DNA from: Kiritimatiellia bacterium
GTDB lineage: Bacteria; Verrucomicrobiota; Kiritimatiellia; CAIQIC01; JAGNIJ01
Assembly: GCA_018001225.1 (NCBI GenBank)
Contig: JAGNIJ010000015.1
Span: 18,355-82,354 of the forward strand
Length of the DNA: 64,000 nt
Direction: 5' to 3'
Shown here piece by piece: positions 7,730 through 19,400 of the stretch. How positions within the stretch are numbered: position 1 is the first letter of the stretch; the number at the start of each line of letters is the position of its first letter. Position numbers and translations under genes: made by a program. The notes under the pieces are model-generated. The model saw only the letters and a program-made list of their open reading frames with translations, did not search any database and was not told the origin of the DNA.

Positions 7730-10700
7730 ATGGCTGGCCACGGACAAGGAAGGCGTGGCGCCGGCCGGGGGAACGAAGGTTTGTCTGGTCGCCTGACCCC
7801 TGCATTTTCTTCATCAGGCACCCCCCGCCCACGAGCAGGCTTCCGCCCCCCGAGAGTTCTTTTGTTGGTTCTGTGTTGCTTCACTGGATCGCGGCTCGGT
7901 ACGCCTTCGGCCTCGGCGTTTTCGACGGAGCGGATCGACAGCCTCGCCGTCACCAACGAGTCCGTACTGGACGGGGTCATCATTGCCGCGAACGGCGCCT
8001 CGCATAACCGCGACACGTTGGATGTCCGCGTGCAAACTTACTTCAGCCGAAGCGGGTTGGATGCCCCGACCTCCTCCTATGTCGTAGTCGTCAGTCTCAT
8101 GAATTCGAGCGGCGATCCGCATCCCATATACAACCAGCAGGGCGTATCGAGTAATAACTACGCAGTCTATTTCCCTGTTTCCCTGGCGATGGGGGGCTCC
8201 CGCACGGTGACGAACCACATATCGTTGCGGCCGGTCACTCGATTAGATCCCTACGACACATATTATGTAGATGTAGAGCTATACGAATGGGTCGGCAGCC
8301 CACACTTTTATACGCGTCGGGACGACGAGCAGACCACGTCGCAGATGTATTTCCACTTCAACAACACGAACCCCAATGATGCGGCGTATAACGTCATAGC
8401 GGCGCTGATGGGATGCACCGTGGCCCGCGCATACGCGGTGAAAACCGCTCCCCTGAAAACGGCTTACATCGTGAACGTGCCGTACACCCTTCTGCGATTC
8501 GACGCTTTCAGCGCAGGGCCTTCCTCCACGAACATCCCCGTGGACTTCGACGCGGAACTGGTGGATGCCGCTGCTCCGGAGACGCCGATCCCCCTCAAGT
8601 CGGTCACTCATTTGTATCCCACGCGCGAGATGTTCGCGTATGACGCGGTAGCCCCTGTCCCGGATCCGTACCAGTCGTTCTTTTTTGACGATTCCCTGTT
8701 GATTGAGCCCGCGGATGGCGTGCAACTGGATTCGGTCGCCGCCCAATACGTCGTGAAAGTGCGGATCAAACATCGGGATTCCGCCGCAACGAACTATACC
8801 CCCGGGAATCTGAAGTCCACGGTGGCCCAGAATCTGCTGCACTTCAATGGCGCCTTGCGGTTCGGGGCCGTGACCGCCATCATGACCAACATCACGAATC
8901 ATCCGGCCTGGGAGGGCTTGGTCGGCGGAAGCGTGGCCACCCGGGTCAGCCTGGGAACGGGTGGGGCGTACATTTCCGGTTTTCCCCAGCATGAGGTAAG
9001 CAGCAGCGGATCGCTGGACGTTCTCCTCGATACCAATGGCATCGCCACGGTGATCGGCGGGGTCGCCACGGTCGGCGCGCCCGTCCCGGACACCGGCGCG
9101 GTAGCAAACGTGCGGTTCAGCAGGACCAACATCGTGCTGAATGCGTCGGGGGCTTCAGCGGAGGTCAAGGTTATCCTTCCCGCCGGCATGGGATGGGCCA
9201 CGAACGCTTCCAGCAAAACCGCCAATCCGTTTCTAACTTTTCCCGGGATCCCGCTGGACGCGAGCCTGCGGCCCAACGTCAACGCTGTTGTCAATGAGAC
9301 TCGCTATTACAGTGAAGAAACCAAGCCGCTGTTGTTTGAATCCGCTTGGATGGTTTGGACTCCCTCGACAGGACGCTTTGAGCTGCATAATCCCGTTGCT
9401 CATTATGTTCGGACTCAAGAGATTCATCAGGTGGAGCAGAACTTCCCGCCGGTTGTGGACACGCGATCGCGGCTCTCCAACGAGCTCCTTTACCGGTCCG
9501 CCGGTGTGAAGGCGGGGACCAAGGTGGTTATTTCACCCCGCGCCAACGGAAGCGCCCAGTTGGAGGCTGAACTAACCCTGGGCGCGTCGGAGTTCGCAGC
9601 TCACTTTCCTTTGGGGGGCGTGCGATGGAGTCACGTTGAGGCCAGTGAACTCATCATATCCAATAGCCTGATCAATCCGCAGCGGAGCCTGTTGAAGGGA
9701 TGCACCAGCGTCGTGGTCTATTGCGAGCAAGGTTGCGGCGCCCAGCAGGACTGTTCGGGCGGCGCGGGGTTTGCCTACTTGAAAGTCAATCCGACGGGAG
9801 CGATCCTCCGCTTCACTGCCGATGGGGGCCTTTGGGGCTCCGGCGCGTTCACGCATCACTTGTCCACCAATAAGACGCTGTCGTGGGGCGCCAGCGCGGA
9901 CGGACAGTTCGCCCACAGCGTTGGGAACTTCACCAATGCCAATTTCTTTATGCCGGGCCATTTTCTGGGCAGCCAGGCCGGCTCTATCCCCATCCCTTCG
10001 AGGCCTGCCGCCATGTTGCTCGAAGGGGTCCTGACCAACAACCTGGCCTCCTTCGAACGATACGGATCGGCGGCCTACACCAACGGGTTGGGCGATTATG
10101 CCGGGGTCAATTTGCGCATGACCAATCACCCCTTGGCCCGCGCGCGCAGCCGCATCGGGGGCGTCCTGGTTTCGTCCTATCCCCTGACGACCCGTTCAAA
10201 GTATTACGCCCGTCAGTCCGGGGTCAACGGGATCCACGAGGACGTTCCCGGGGGATTTCCCGGCGGTCTGACCATTTACGGCTATCCCTTCACGTTCTCG
10301 AAGTTCGGGCTTTCCTACCTTTCCGGCGACACGCATGATTCCCGCACGCAGGGGAATGTGGTTCTTCCTTATCCTTCCGGATTCACCCAGGAGTTCTCCA
10401 GGCTGAAACTCACCTGTGTGGGCGACTTGAGCAACGCGGAGGTTCCCGCGGGAAGCCCGGACAAGCTTCTGCAGTACTGGAATGCGAAGATCAAGCCGCT
10501 GGGACTGCTTTTCAAGCGCAACGACAACGGGAATTGCAATCCCGGCACAGGCAGTCTGGCCATGCCCGTTGTCACGCATGTGGCGCACATCAGCGAGCCC
10601 TTGGTCGGCGTCCTCGGCTTCGAACCCGGCGGGGATCTTATCTCGGCGGCCGCCGGCATCGCGGCCTTGGATTCGCGGTTGAGCGCGCCGAATGCGATCC

Positions 10701-13240
10701 GCCTGGCTGGGCCGACCAACAAGCCGTATTCCTTCACCTGTGTCAGCAAGGCCTACTTCAACGATTACAGTCTTGCTGCCGCCGGGGACAAGGATCCCGG
10801 CGAAGGCTATGTGAGCCTCGCCGGCTCGATGGATCTCCCCTTCTTCGATAATGCGCTCGTTCACCTGCACACGAGCGCGGACACCAACAGCATCACGGCG
10901 CCGGTCTACCTGGCGGGAGGATGGCCCCAATACGGGTGGAAGGAGGGGGATGACTCGTTTTTCAACTCGGCCACGTTCGATTCAACCAACCGCGGCGCGC
11001 CGGCCTCCGCCAGCTTGAACGGCTATCGTGTAGCGGAAGAGCAGTTCCGTCCCCGAGCCAAAAAAGCCTGGATCCCGGGCATCACCTTTGATTTCCCCCT
11101 GCGCTGGAACAGCGCCTCGCGCGTGTTCAAGTCGTACGAGCCCACCGCCATGGACTTGGCGGTGGTGGAGGCGCAGGGCCGCGTCGGATTCATGACGCCG
11201 ACGGACACCAAGATCAGCTTCACCAGCCAGACCAACGAGCCGTCCTGGTATGTCAGCACGATCGACGCCTGTCTTCAGAAGGACATCGCCCATAACGAGG
11301 ACGAGGCCGCCGATTTCTTCGAGTGTCTGGGCAGCAACGTCGTCAGGGCCATCAACATGGGACGGGAGGACCTGGCCTACGCGCTTTCGGATAATCCGGC
11401 CAAGCTGTTCGACCAGGCCTTGTCCGACCTGCTCCGGCCCGTGATGCTAAACCTTGCGGGCCAGTTGCGTAGCCCGGCCAACTACGATGCGGCCAAGTGG
11501 AACACCCTGGTCGCCCAGTATGTATCGGGCGGTCCGGGCGCGCCAGCGGCGAATGTGCGCGCCAGGCTTCCTCTCCTGATCAACAATCCCGATCCGGCGA
11601 CGACGGGCCTGGTGGAACGGTTGGATTGGGTGCTTCGGCGTGTGGGCTGGCTCACGGATGCCATGGCGCGTCAGGTCCGATATGATCCGCTAACCGGGGC
11701 CAGCCTAGCGTCGCCGGAAAACGGCATCCTGTACGAAGACCCCCAGGGCGCCATGCTGCTAGCCGACTACTTGCTCCAATTCATGGAGGATTGGGAATGG
11801 CTCCATGATTTGTTTGCCCTGGTGGCGCAGGCCGGATTACAGGGCAAGGTCGAAACCCTGCTGGAGGTCAAAGAAATGGCCTTCGCGGGCCTGCGCGGGC
11901 ATTTCGCCGGCTTGAGCAACCAGGTTGAGCAAACCCGAACTCGGCTGGAGGGGGGCGGAGAAATCAACGAGGAACTGCAAGCCGCCTTACCGTCGGATGT
12001 CGTTGCCGCCATAACCGATGCGGCGCGGAATGCGCTTACTGATTACCTGTTGAAGGACGTATATCCGACGTACATGGCGGCGGATTGGACGGATCAGCGC
12101 CTGGCCGACGCCATGCTGGCGCATGTGCAAAGAGCCTTCCACGCGTCTTCGGCGGCCGCCGGCATTCAGGCCTCCTTGCGTCGCCATTTCTACGACTTGA
12201 ATGCCGCGGTGGAGCATGACTGCGGGGCGGTCTTCCAGGAACTCAACGACGTCATCTTTGAAGTGGTCTCCGACCTGCTGGAAATGGCCGACGAGCAACT
12301 GAAGAAGTTCCTGGGCGATAAGTCCAGTTACGGTTCTGCCAACCAGTTGAGCGGCTATGCCGACATCAAGGACGACTCCCTGCATGAACTGCGCATTGAC
12401 GGCCAGTACCAACTCGGGTTGATCAACATCTTCGATCTGAAGTTCAAAGGCTACCTGCTGATCAAGGCGCTGCAATCCGAGGGCGAGCAGGGCGGGACCG
12501 CGTGCCCCTATCCCGGCGGCAAAGCCATGGAGGTCACGCTGGTCGCTGAAGACGTCTCCATGCCGTTGCCGGGCAAGGATGTCAAGGCCACGGTGAACAC
12601 GCATTTCACGTTTGCTCCGGATCCTTTCGAACCCCTCGGCCTGTCCGGGGGATTCAAGCTGACATCCGGCAAGATCCTCTTGCCGCCCATGGAGATCGGC
12701 GCCTTGAATGCCTCGCTGGCCTTTGGCCAGGAAGAAAATTATCTGGCAGGTAAATTCGAAGGCAAGACAACCGGGGACGATGTTTCGATCGCAGGCGGGC
12801 TGTTTGCGGGCCGTGCCTGCTCGCTTGAGCCGCTGAAGCAAGTGGATGAGGACGTGGCCGCGATAGTAAAAGCGGCGCCTTTCTTTGGAATTTATGCGTA
12901 CGGTGAGGGCACCTTCCCCGTGATTCCCCTGTATATTGCCGATCTCTACGCCGGATTCGGCTGCGGCTTCCTGTTTCTTGACAACATGTTCGGCCAGACC
13001 CTGCTCATGAGGGCCAAGGCGAAGATATTGCGGATTGTTACCGTAACGGGCGAAATCAAGCTGGTGGCCGCCAAGGGGTACACGTTCAGCCTGGATGATG
13101 TCTCTTTCCTGGGCCGGGGCAAGATCATAGGGTGCATTGATTTGTGGCTGACGGAGGTTTGCGGGCATCTGGCCATGACGCTTACGTATCTTAACGGCGA
13201 TTGGGATCTTTCCGATCCGGATATCGGCTATGGGAAATAA
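7730..13240 (+). CDS. Very large exported protein of unknown function (1836 aa)
   Basis: I do not recognise the family. The ATG at 7730 is supported by an AGAGGAGG site seven bases upstream. The N-terminus is an unusually long, Arg-rich leader followed by a hydrophobic stretch (VLLLVLCCFTG, about 44-54) and a plausible cleavage near PSASAFS, so export is likely. Residues about 65-1300 look beta-rich and contain repeated Asn/Thr/Ser-rich strands. About 1350-1530 is strongly helical (for example the VEQTRTRLEGGGEINEELQ region), and 1540-1836 is again beta-rich, with amphipathic Gly-rich strands that could belong to a surface or outer-membrane-associated domain. The next gene starts six bases after its stop, so it heads an operon of secreted proteins. 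GC is lower and codon use more relaxed than in neighbouring housekeeping genes, consistent with acquisition or rapid evolution. Confidence 0.75.
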   Translation: MAGHGQGRRGAGRGNEGLSGRLTPAFSSSGTPRPRAGFRPPRVLLLVLCCFTGSRLGTPSASAFSTERIDSLAVTNESVLDGVIIAANGASHNRDTLDVRVQTYFSRSGLDAPTSSYVVVVSLMNSSGDPHPIYNQQGVSSNNYAVYFPVSLAMGGSRTVTNHISLRPVTRLDPYDTYYVDVELYEWVGSPHFYTRRDDEQTTSQMYFHFNNTNPNDAAYNVIAALMGCTVARAYAVKTAPLKTAYIVNVPYTLLRFDAFSAGPSSTNIPVDFDAELVDAAAPETPIPLKSVTHLYPTREMFAYDAVAPVPDPYQSFFFDDSLLIEPADGVQLDSVAAQYVVKVRIKHRDSAATNYTPGNLKSTVAQNLLHFNGALRFGAVTAIMTNITNHPAWEGLVGGSVATRVSLGTGGAYISGFPQHEVSSSGSLDVLLDTNGIATVIGGVATVGAPVPDTGAVANVRFSRTNIVLNASGASAEVKVILPAGMGWATNASSKTANPFLTFPGIPLDASLRPNVNAVVNETRYYSEETKPLLFESAWMVWTPSTGRFELHNPVAHYVRTQEIHQVEQNFPPVVDTRSRLSNELLYRSAGVKAGTKVVISPRANGSAQLEAELTLGASEFAAHFPLGGVRWSHVEASELIISNSLINPQRSLLKGCTSVVVYCEQGCGAQQDCSGGAGFAYLKVNPTGAILRFTADGGLWGSGAFTHHLSTNKTLSWGASADGQFAHSVGNFTNANFFMPGHFLGSQAGSIPIPSRPAAMLLEGVLTNNLASFERYGSAAYTNGLGDYAGVNLRMTNHPLARARSRIGGVLVSSYPLTTRSKYYARQSGVNGIHEDVPGGFPGGLTIYGYPFTFSKFGLSYLSGDTHDSRTQGNVVLPYPSGFTQEFSRLKLTCVGDLSNAEVPAGSPDKLLQYWNAKIKPLGLLFKRNDNGNCNPGTGSLAMPVVTHVAHISEPLVGVLGFEPGGDLISAAAGIAALDSRLSAPNAIRLAGPTNKPYSFTCVSKAYFNDYSLAAAGDKDPGEGYVSLAGSMDLPFFDNALVHLHTSADTNSITAPVYLAGGWPQYGWKEGDDSFFNSATFDSTNRGAPASASLNGYRVAEEQFRPRAKKAWIPGITFDFPLRWNSASRVFKSYEPTAMDLAVVEAQGRVGFMTPTDTKISFTSQTNEPSWYVSTIDACLQKDIAHNEDEAADFFECLGSNVVRAINMGREDLAYALSDNPAKLFDQALSDLLRPVMLNLAGQLRSPANYDAAKWNTLVAQYVSGGPGAPAANVRARLPLLINNPDPATTGLVERLDWVLRRVGWLTDAMARQVRYDPLTGASLASPENGILYEDPQGAMLLADYLLQFMEDWEWLHDLFALVAQAGLQGKVETLLEVKEMAFAGLRGHFAGLSNQVEQTRTRLEGGGEINEELQAALPSDVVAAITDAARNALTDYLLKDVYPTYMAADWTDQRLADAMLAHVQRAFHASSAAAGIQASLRRHFYDLNAAVEHDCGAVFQELNDVIFEVVSDLLEMADEQLKKFLGDKSSYGSANQLSGYADIKDDSLHELRIDGQYQLGLINIFDLKFKGYLLIKALQSEGEQGGTACPYPGGKAMEVTLVAEDVSMPLPGKDVKATVNTHFTFAPDPFEPLGLSGGFKLTSGKILLPPMEIGALNASLAFGQEENYLAGKFEGKTTGDDVSIAGGLFAGRACSLEPLKQVDEDVAAIVKAAPFFGIYAYGEGTFPVIPLYIADLYAGFGCGFLFLDNMFGQTLLMRAKAKILRIVTVTGEIKLVAAKGYTFSLDDVSFLGRGKIIGCIDLWLTEVCGHLAMTLTYLNGDWDLSDPDIGYGK

Positions 13241-13246
13241 CGCATC

Positions 13247-16200
13247 ATGAAGATGGCGCGGCATACAAACCGTTTGCTTTCCTTGGCGGTCGCTTTAAGC
13301 CTCGGGGTACTGCTGCTGCCGCGCATTGCTGCGATTGGCGCAGACGATATGCTCGGCCCCCTGTTGTTCACCGTTGGCACGACCTGCCGCGATGCAGGGG
13401 GGCAGGATTGGGCCTTCGTGGCCTGGAAAGGAACCGAGGCGTCCCTGCTGCGGGACCGCGCGGTAGCTGTCTATGCCAAGCCGGGGGCTGCCGGGGCTGC
13501 CGCGCCATATGAACTGGCCGGTATCGCGCAACTGGCCCGCGACACGCACACCATCAACCTGCTGTTGAACCGGGCCGTGGCCCTGGGCGATGACCTGGCC
13601 CTTCTGGAGGAACATGTCGATACCTTGTTCGAGAAAATCATTCCGGACGAGTCTCTGTCGCTGGAGGAAAAACTGGCGACGGTCCTGAATGCGGCGGGCG
13701 ACGACCCGGGGGTTTACGAAACGTTGATGCTTTCAGCCATTCGCCATCCGTCCCTCGCGCTGTGCTTGGGACAGGCTTTTGCCGTGATGATGAGTTTTCC
13801 CCAGATGACGTTTGAGGCTCGGGAAACGACCCTGCCCGCGGCGGACCCGGGCGCGGTCCTGGGCCGCGTGACGGTGGAAGCCGGGCAGCCCGTAGTGCTG
13901 CCGCCGCCCCAGGCCGTGGTTGAGGTGCCCGATCCATCTCCGCAAGGCCATCTGAACGTACGGTTGCGGTGGTCCATGTCGCCCGACTTGCGACGCCTTG
14001 CCCTGCTGCACATGGGGTTCAACGTGTATCGTATGACGCAGGCCTTTGCCGAGGACCCCTTGCGAAGGTACCACATCAACCGGCCTTCGGGACCGGCCTT
14101 GAGCGCCTTGGCGGAAGCGGAGCCCGACGTCGTCCTCGCCAACGAGGCCCCCGTGTATCCGCCCGCCGGCGGCTCTCCCGATGAGCCCTGCTTCATTGAT
14201 GACAACGGCGCGCTGGGCGAGCCATTCCATAACGGCGATGTCTATTACTACTTCGTGACTGCGCGCGATGTGCTTGGACGAGACGGCGCGTGCTGGGACG
14301 CCTGCCGCGTCACCATCTGTGACCGTATGCCGCCTCCGGTCCCCGGTGGCGTGGAGGTGAAGAATATCTACACGTATGAAGGCGGCGAGCGCCGGCAGGC
14401 CCTGGAGGTGAGCTGGAGTCCCAACGAGAACTTGCCCGGCGACACCACCACCGCCTATGTCGTGTACCGGTGGACCAATTTCGCGGACATTGCCGCGCAC
14501 GGCGGCAACCCGGCGTACGCGCACGATCCCCCGTCCGATCTGATCCCTCACGACGGCGAGGTGGAGAAACTGGGCTTCGTGGACACGCGCTATACCGACG
14601 AGGATGTCAACCGCGCGTTCTGGTACACCGTTCGGGCCGTGGACGACAGTGCCTGTGACGGCGGCAATTACTCCGGCAACAGCACGCCGGTCCGCGGAGT
14701 GTATCGCGATTGGATTGGTCCCGCCGCGCCCTCGGGAGGAGTGTTGATCCAATGCGCCGAGCCGCGGGTCAGGACGGCGGGCGTGGAGACCCCGTCGGCG
14801 ATAGGCGACGCATCCTGGTCCGTGGCGTGCGAACGTCTCGATCCCGGCATCCTCTGGGCGGAGTTCAGTTATGCCGAGGGGCTCGACGCTCCCCGGGAAA
14901 ACGCCACCAACTTCCTGGGTCGTTACTATTTCCCTGGTGCATCGAACCGGGTCGCTACGGTGGATCTCATATGGCCCGATATAATCAATTATATCACGGT
15001 ATTCTGCAGGGCTGGGGCTGAAGGCGACCGAGAAAGTTTATACGCTCCGGGCGTCAATCTCGCATCCTCTTCGATGGCCTGGTTTGACAGCCGGGTGACC
15101 TTCACCGCGCTGACCTATTACGCCCGCGGCGTGGCGGGGGCCGATTGCGATACACACATGCCCGTCAAGGCGGGACAGGATGAGATCGAGCCGATCGGTG
15201 GCTTCATTCAAGGGGGCCCTGACGCCCGTTCGTACCGCCTGTACCGCACCATCAACGGGGGGGAATACCAACTGATCAAGGCGACGAATTTCATTAACTA
15301 TGCCGAATGGCTAGATGAAACTTGGGGTATTGTTCAGGTCAATGCCTACATCTGTTACTATGCCCAGGTCTTTGACGAGCATGGAAATCCCAGCCCGATG
15401 GTGGAACTCGGTTGCTTCTACCATCCCGGAATGGTCAACCTCAACCTGCTCAAGTTCACGCCCAGTCTGCCGACGCCCTTGCTTTTCCCGATCCAGGCGG
15501 CGGAGGACAACGGCAAGCCCCAGATGCTGATCAACTGGTTTTGCCCGCCCGCCGGGGTGGAACGTTTTGAAATATCAGCGGCCACCACGCCGGGCGCCGC
15601 TCCCCGGTCTCTTTCCCCGCAGGTTTCCAGCAACCTGCTGCCGCCCAATACGATCATGAGCCTACCCGGCCCGTTTGGCAAAGTGTTCACGCTGGGTTTC
15701 GGCAAGTATCGGACGCCGACCCTCGGGGTGGGTTTCGGACAACCCGGCGACGCGGCGTACTCTCTCCTCGTGGATGTGATTACCGGCATGACCTACACGA
15801 TATCCGTAAAAGCCATCGGTCCGTCCGGCCGATTTGAGAGTCTGCCCAGTGCGGCCGAACGCTTCCGATGGAATCCGGTCGCCTCGCCGAACCTCCCCGA
15901 GGTGCCCTGGCCCGCCCGCGGCCTGCCGCCCGTGATGACGCCATCTAACGCGTCTTTGGCGCCGGTGTTCTTCTATAAAGGGCATCAGGTTTCGGAGGTG
16001 CTGGGGACGGATCAAGTCGGCATTAGAATAGGCTGGGTCACGAATTCAAGTGATGACGCATCTGATACCCTTCCTGGAACAAATCGGCCGCCGGCGGATC
16101 ATCTATTCCCAGAGATGAGATTGTCGTCGAGCGCATTGGCCCCATTTGTTCTCTATCGCTACCAAGTTACGAACGGGCTATTTCCTCAGGTTTCCGGAGA

Positions 16201-16471
16201 TGTCATCCAAGTCTCTCCTTTGATTAATCAGATTGCTTTTGCCCGGGAAGTTGACCCCTTTCTGGGTCCGATTCTCAGAATCTGCGATCCATTCGTTCGT
16301 GTGCTTTTCCACGAGGGGGCTGGAGACCCGGACTACGATATTGTGGCCATGGACACCCAGCCGGTGATCCAGGGGGCGAGTTACCGCTACATCATTCTCC
16401 AGTTTGACGAGCAAGGTGAAATTTACCGGTGCTTGCTCACGAGCCAAATCAATGTACCCGAAAATCCATAG
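13247..16471 (+). CDS. Large exported protein with fibronectin type III-like modules (1074 aa)
   Basis: The protein begins MKMARHTNRLLSLAVALSLG with a clear signal peptide ending near residue 32. Residues about 35-210 contain a helical, unfamiliar domain. After that come modules that resemble fibronectin type III folds: LNVRLRWSMSPDLRRLALLH with GFNVYR (about 230-260), LEVSWSPNENLPGD with TAYVVYRW (about 385-415) followed by FWYTVRAVDDSA, then a segment with SYRLYRTINGGEYQLIK, and VFTLGFGKYRTPTLGVGFG later. Such modules are typical of extracellular adhesion or carbohydrate-active proteins, but no catalytic domain is visible. It starts 6 bases after the 1836-aa gene and its last 20 bases overlap the next gene, so it belongs to the same transcript. 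Function is unknown; the Fn3 call is from strand pattern and aromatic spacing only. Confidence 0.75.
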   Translation: MKMARHTNRLLSLAVALSLGVLLLPRIAAIGADDMLGPLLFTVGTTCRDAGGQDWAFVAWKGTEASLLRDRAVAVYAKPGAAGAAAPYELAGIAQLARDTHTINLLLNRAVALGDDLALLEEHVDTLFEKIIPDESLSLEEKLATVLNAAGDDPGVYETLMLSAIRHPSLALCLGQAFAVMMSFPQMTFEARETTLPAADPGAVLGRVTVEAGQPVVLPPPQAVVEVPDPSPQGHLNVRLRWSMSPDLRRLALLHMGFNVYRMTQAFAEDPLRRYHINRPSGPALSALAEAEPDVVLANEAPVYPPAGGSPDEPCFIDDNGALGEPFHNGDVYYYFVTARDVLGRDGACWDACRVTICDRMPPPVPGGVEVKNIYTYEGGERRQALEVSWSPNENLPGDTTTAYVVYRWTNFADIAAHGGNPAYAHDPPSDLIPHDGEVEKLGFVDTRYTDEDVNRAFWYTVRAVDDSACDGGNYSGNSTPVRGVYRDWIGPAAPSGGVLIQCAEPRVRTAGVETPSAIGDASWSVACERLDPGILWAEFSYAEGLDAPRENATNFLGRYYFPGASNRVATVDLIWPDIINYITVFCRAGAEGDRESLYAPGVNLASSSMAWFDSRVTFTALTYYARGVAGADCDTHMPVKAGQDEIEPIGGFIQGGPDARSYRLYRTINGGEYQLIKATNFINYAEWLDETWGIVQVNAYICYYAQVFDEHGNPSPMVELGCFYHPGMVNLNLLKFTPSLPTPLLFPIQAAEDNGKPQMLINWFCPPAGVERFEISAATTPGAAPRSLSPQVSSNLLPPNTIMSLPGPFGKVFTLGFGKYRTPTLGVGFGQPGDAAYSLLVDVITGMTYTISVKAIGPSGRFESLPSAAERFRWNPVASPNLPEVPWPARGLPPVMTPSNASLAPVFFYKGHQVSEVLGTDQVGIRIGWVTNSSDDASDTLPGTNRPPADHLFPEMRLSSSALAPFVLYRYQVTNGLFPQVSGDVIQVSPLINQIAFAREVDPFLGPILRICDPFVRVLFHEGAGDPDYDIVAMDTQPVIQGASYRYIILQFDEQGEIYRCLLTSQINVPENP

Positions 16472-19400
16472 GCGCACGGGACTGGTCCTGGCGCTGGCCC
16501 TGCTGTTGGCCGCCCTTCCGGCCGAAGGAGCGTTGGTCTATCAGACGCCCAGTGAATTCATGACGGTGGGTGATTTCGACGGCAACGGGTTGCAGGACGT
16601 GGCGGTGGTGGACCGCGCCTCGGGCGCGTATCGCCTGGCTTACCAGGCGCCCGCCGGGGTATTGACCTGGGCCGCGGCGCGGGCCGCCGGGCTGGATGAC
16701 GTGACAGGCGTGACGGTCGGCCGGCTGCTTTCCACCGCCCGCGATGCGCTGGCCTTCACCGCGCCGGCGCTCAACCGCGTCCACATCATGGATGACGCCG
16801 AGCCCGGTTCATCCGGCTCACCGTTGCCGGTCAACCCCGCCGGAGTCGCGCCCACCGACGTGCTGGCGCTCGATATCGGCGGGGCCGGCAATACCGCGCT
16901 GGATGACCTGATCGTGGCCAGCGAATATGACGCCGCATATTGTCCGCTGGATGAATACCGAAATACCGGCGGCGTCTTTTCCTACCTGTTGAGGGCTTGG
17001 GAGCACGGCCTGGTGCACGACATGCAGTCGGTTCTCGTTCGCGCCGGTGAGGCGGAGGCGGCGGTGTTGACCAGCCGCCTTTCCGGCCAGACCTATGTGC
17101 GCGCGTACTGCGTGACCAATGGGAATCCTGAACTGATATTGGAGAATGCCCTTGATTTCGAGGATGGCCTGATCCTGTTTGGCCATTTCGGTGCCTCCGC
17201 TTTGCCCAAAGGCGTGGCCTACGAGCCCGGGCAGGCGGCTCTTGTCCTCTTCAACTGGATCGAATCTGGGGGCCCTTTGCCGTTCACTCTTGTCCAAATG
17301 CAGATCGTACCGATGGGCTCTCCGGTGGCCGGCGTTTTTCTCATCCCCGAGCGCAGCCATGTGTGCGTGCTCTATGAGAACGGCCAGGCGAACATCTATC
17401 AGCTGAACGACATTTTTACTTTCACGCTCGTTCAGGCCGTGCCCTCGCCCGGGGCGGGTCTCTATATCACCGGCGTGGTGCCCCTTCCGGGGCAGGACAT
17501 GATGTTGCTTAGCGGTTCCGAGGCGGGCGGGCCTTCCACACACCACTCCATCCTGCGCTGGAACGGATACAGCTACCAGGCCCTGGGCGGCGGATCGCTG
17601 CCCGTTCTTTCCGGCGCCGCGGGCCGGGCCAACGTGTTTCTCTTCCATGAAGAGCCCTTTGTTTCTTCCGATCCTCAAAGCCTCGCGGTCCTGCGCGCCG
17701 ACGATTGGAGCATCGCCGTGACCCTGTCGCCGTGGCCCGAGCAAGTCTATGCCACGGTGGAACAGGATGCCGGGCCGCCGGATGGCCTGGGCAATCCCAT
17801 CGTTAAGAACCTGGGCTATGCGCCGGCGGGGGCCGAGTATAGCCTGGTCAACCAGTATCATCCTTCCATCTCTCTCTGGTCCCAGGAGCCGGCGGCCGGG
17901 ATCGTGGAGGCGACGGTACAGGCTTCGCCGCCCGGCGGCCTCAACAACCAGCCGGTCACGGTTCATTTGTCGGCCGATCCTTCGCATTTCAATGTTTACT
18001 ACCGTTATGGATCCCGTGAAACCTGGCGCCTGTTTCTTCAAGACCTCGTGTTGTTTGAGGAAACCGACCTTCAATGCTTTGCCCACGAAGTGGCCAGCGG
18101 GGCGCGAAGCCCGATCAGGACGTTTGCCTACAGATTCATGGAGACGCCCGGCGCGATGGACTCCGACGGCGACGGGGTTCCGGACTATGTGGAGATTGCC
18201 CGCGGCCTCGATCCGATCGCAAGCGGCCCGGATGGGGACGGGGACGGCCTTAGCGACTTGGATGAACTGCTTCTGGACACCGATCCTGCCAAGGTGGATA
18301 CCGACGGGGATACGTTCTCGGACTATGACGAGATCCGCTATGGAACGGATCCGAAAAATGCCGCGTCCAAACCCCCGCCGGGCGCCACGATTCCTGCGGG
18401 CACGGAGCGATATGGACAGCGGTTGGCCTTTGACCTCATTGCCACGCCGCGGCCTTATGATGCCTTCGGCGGCGTTACCAGCCTTGCCGAGACGGGGGCA
18501 TGGGTCTACGCGCACACCTTGACTGGGCCTTGGTTGGTCCAAAGCCCAGCGCTGATGCTCGGCGGGACCGGCGTAACCAATCCTGCCGCCCGGCTGTCGT
18601 TCACCGGCGAAGACCTGTCGCCGGGCTTCGTCGCGGTGGCGACGGAAAATTGCTTCCCGATCAGCACGGCCTACCCCGACAAGAATCTCGGGCGGGAAAT
18701 AGTCAGGCTCGTGCCCCGGCCGGACCATCGCCCGCCGGACGTCCCTTGTGTCTACGGCGGGGGAAGTCTTGCCGTGGAAGCGTCCAACTGGGTGGCCTCG
18801 GCCAGCAATGCCTATGCCGGCTTGCAAACCCCACGAGTGACAACCTCTTTGGGGATTATAGATACCCTCGTCACGCTCCTGATGGAGCGGAAAATCGGCG
18901 ACATTCTTTTCTCGCGTGGAGAGATGGCGGATCCAAGGATATCGCTCCTTTCGTTCCGTGTGAACGATGCGGATGCGATTGTCCCGACCGTCTCGCAGTT
19001 AAGGAATATTGAGAAGGCCACAAATGACGGTCGGCCGGCGTATCGTCTTTCCGCCATGCATGACGCGCTTCACGCGTATGTTTATGGAGCCTCGGATACC
19101 GACAAGCTCAATTTGCGGCGCGTCGTTCAACGAGTGTACAGGGCCAGCTCTCTCTCCAACATGCCGCCTCCTGCAGCCACCACTTTGCTTCCCGTAGATG
19201 CGATTCGCGCATTCCTGATTAATAGCAACCTGCCGTCGTTCTACTCCAATTCGGCGACCATGTCACCGAGCGCCATGGAGAGCGCCCTGCGCGCGGTTTC
19301 CAACGCCTTGGCCGCCGTGCCGGAACGGCCCATGGTAACATTGCTTTTGGAAATACGGGACGACTCGTTTTCCGGCGGCTGCACTGTCCTTTATGATGTT

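Noticed and set aside
7584..7832. Minus-strand frame of about 82 codons across the cluster promoter
   Set aside because: It overlaps the promoter, ribosome-binding site and start of the 1836-aa gene and has no recognisable feature.
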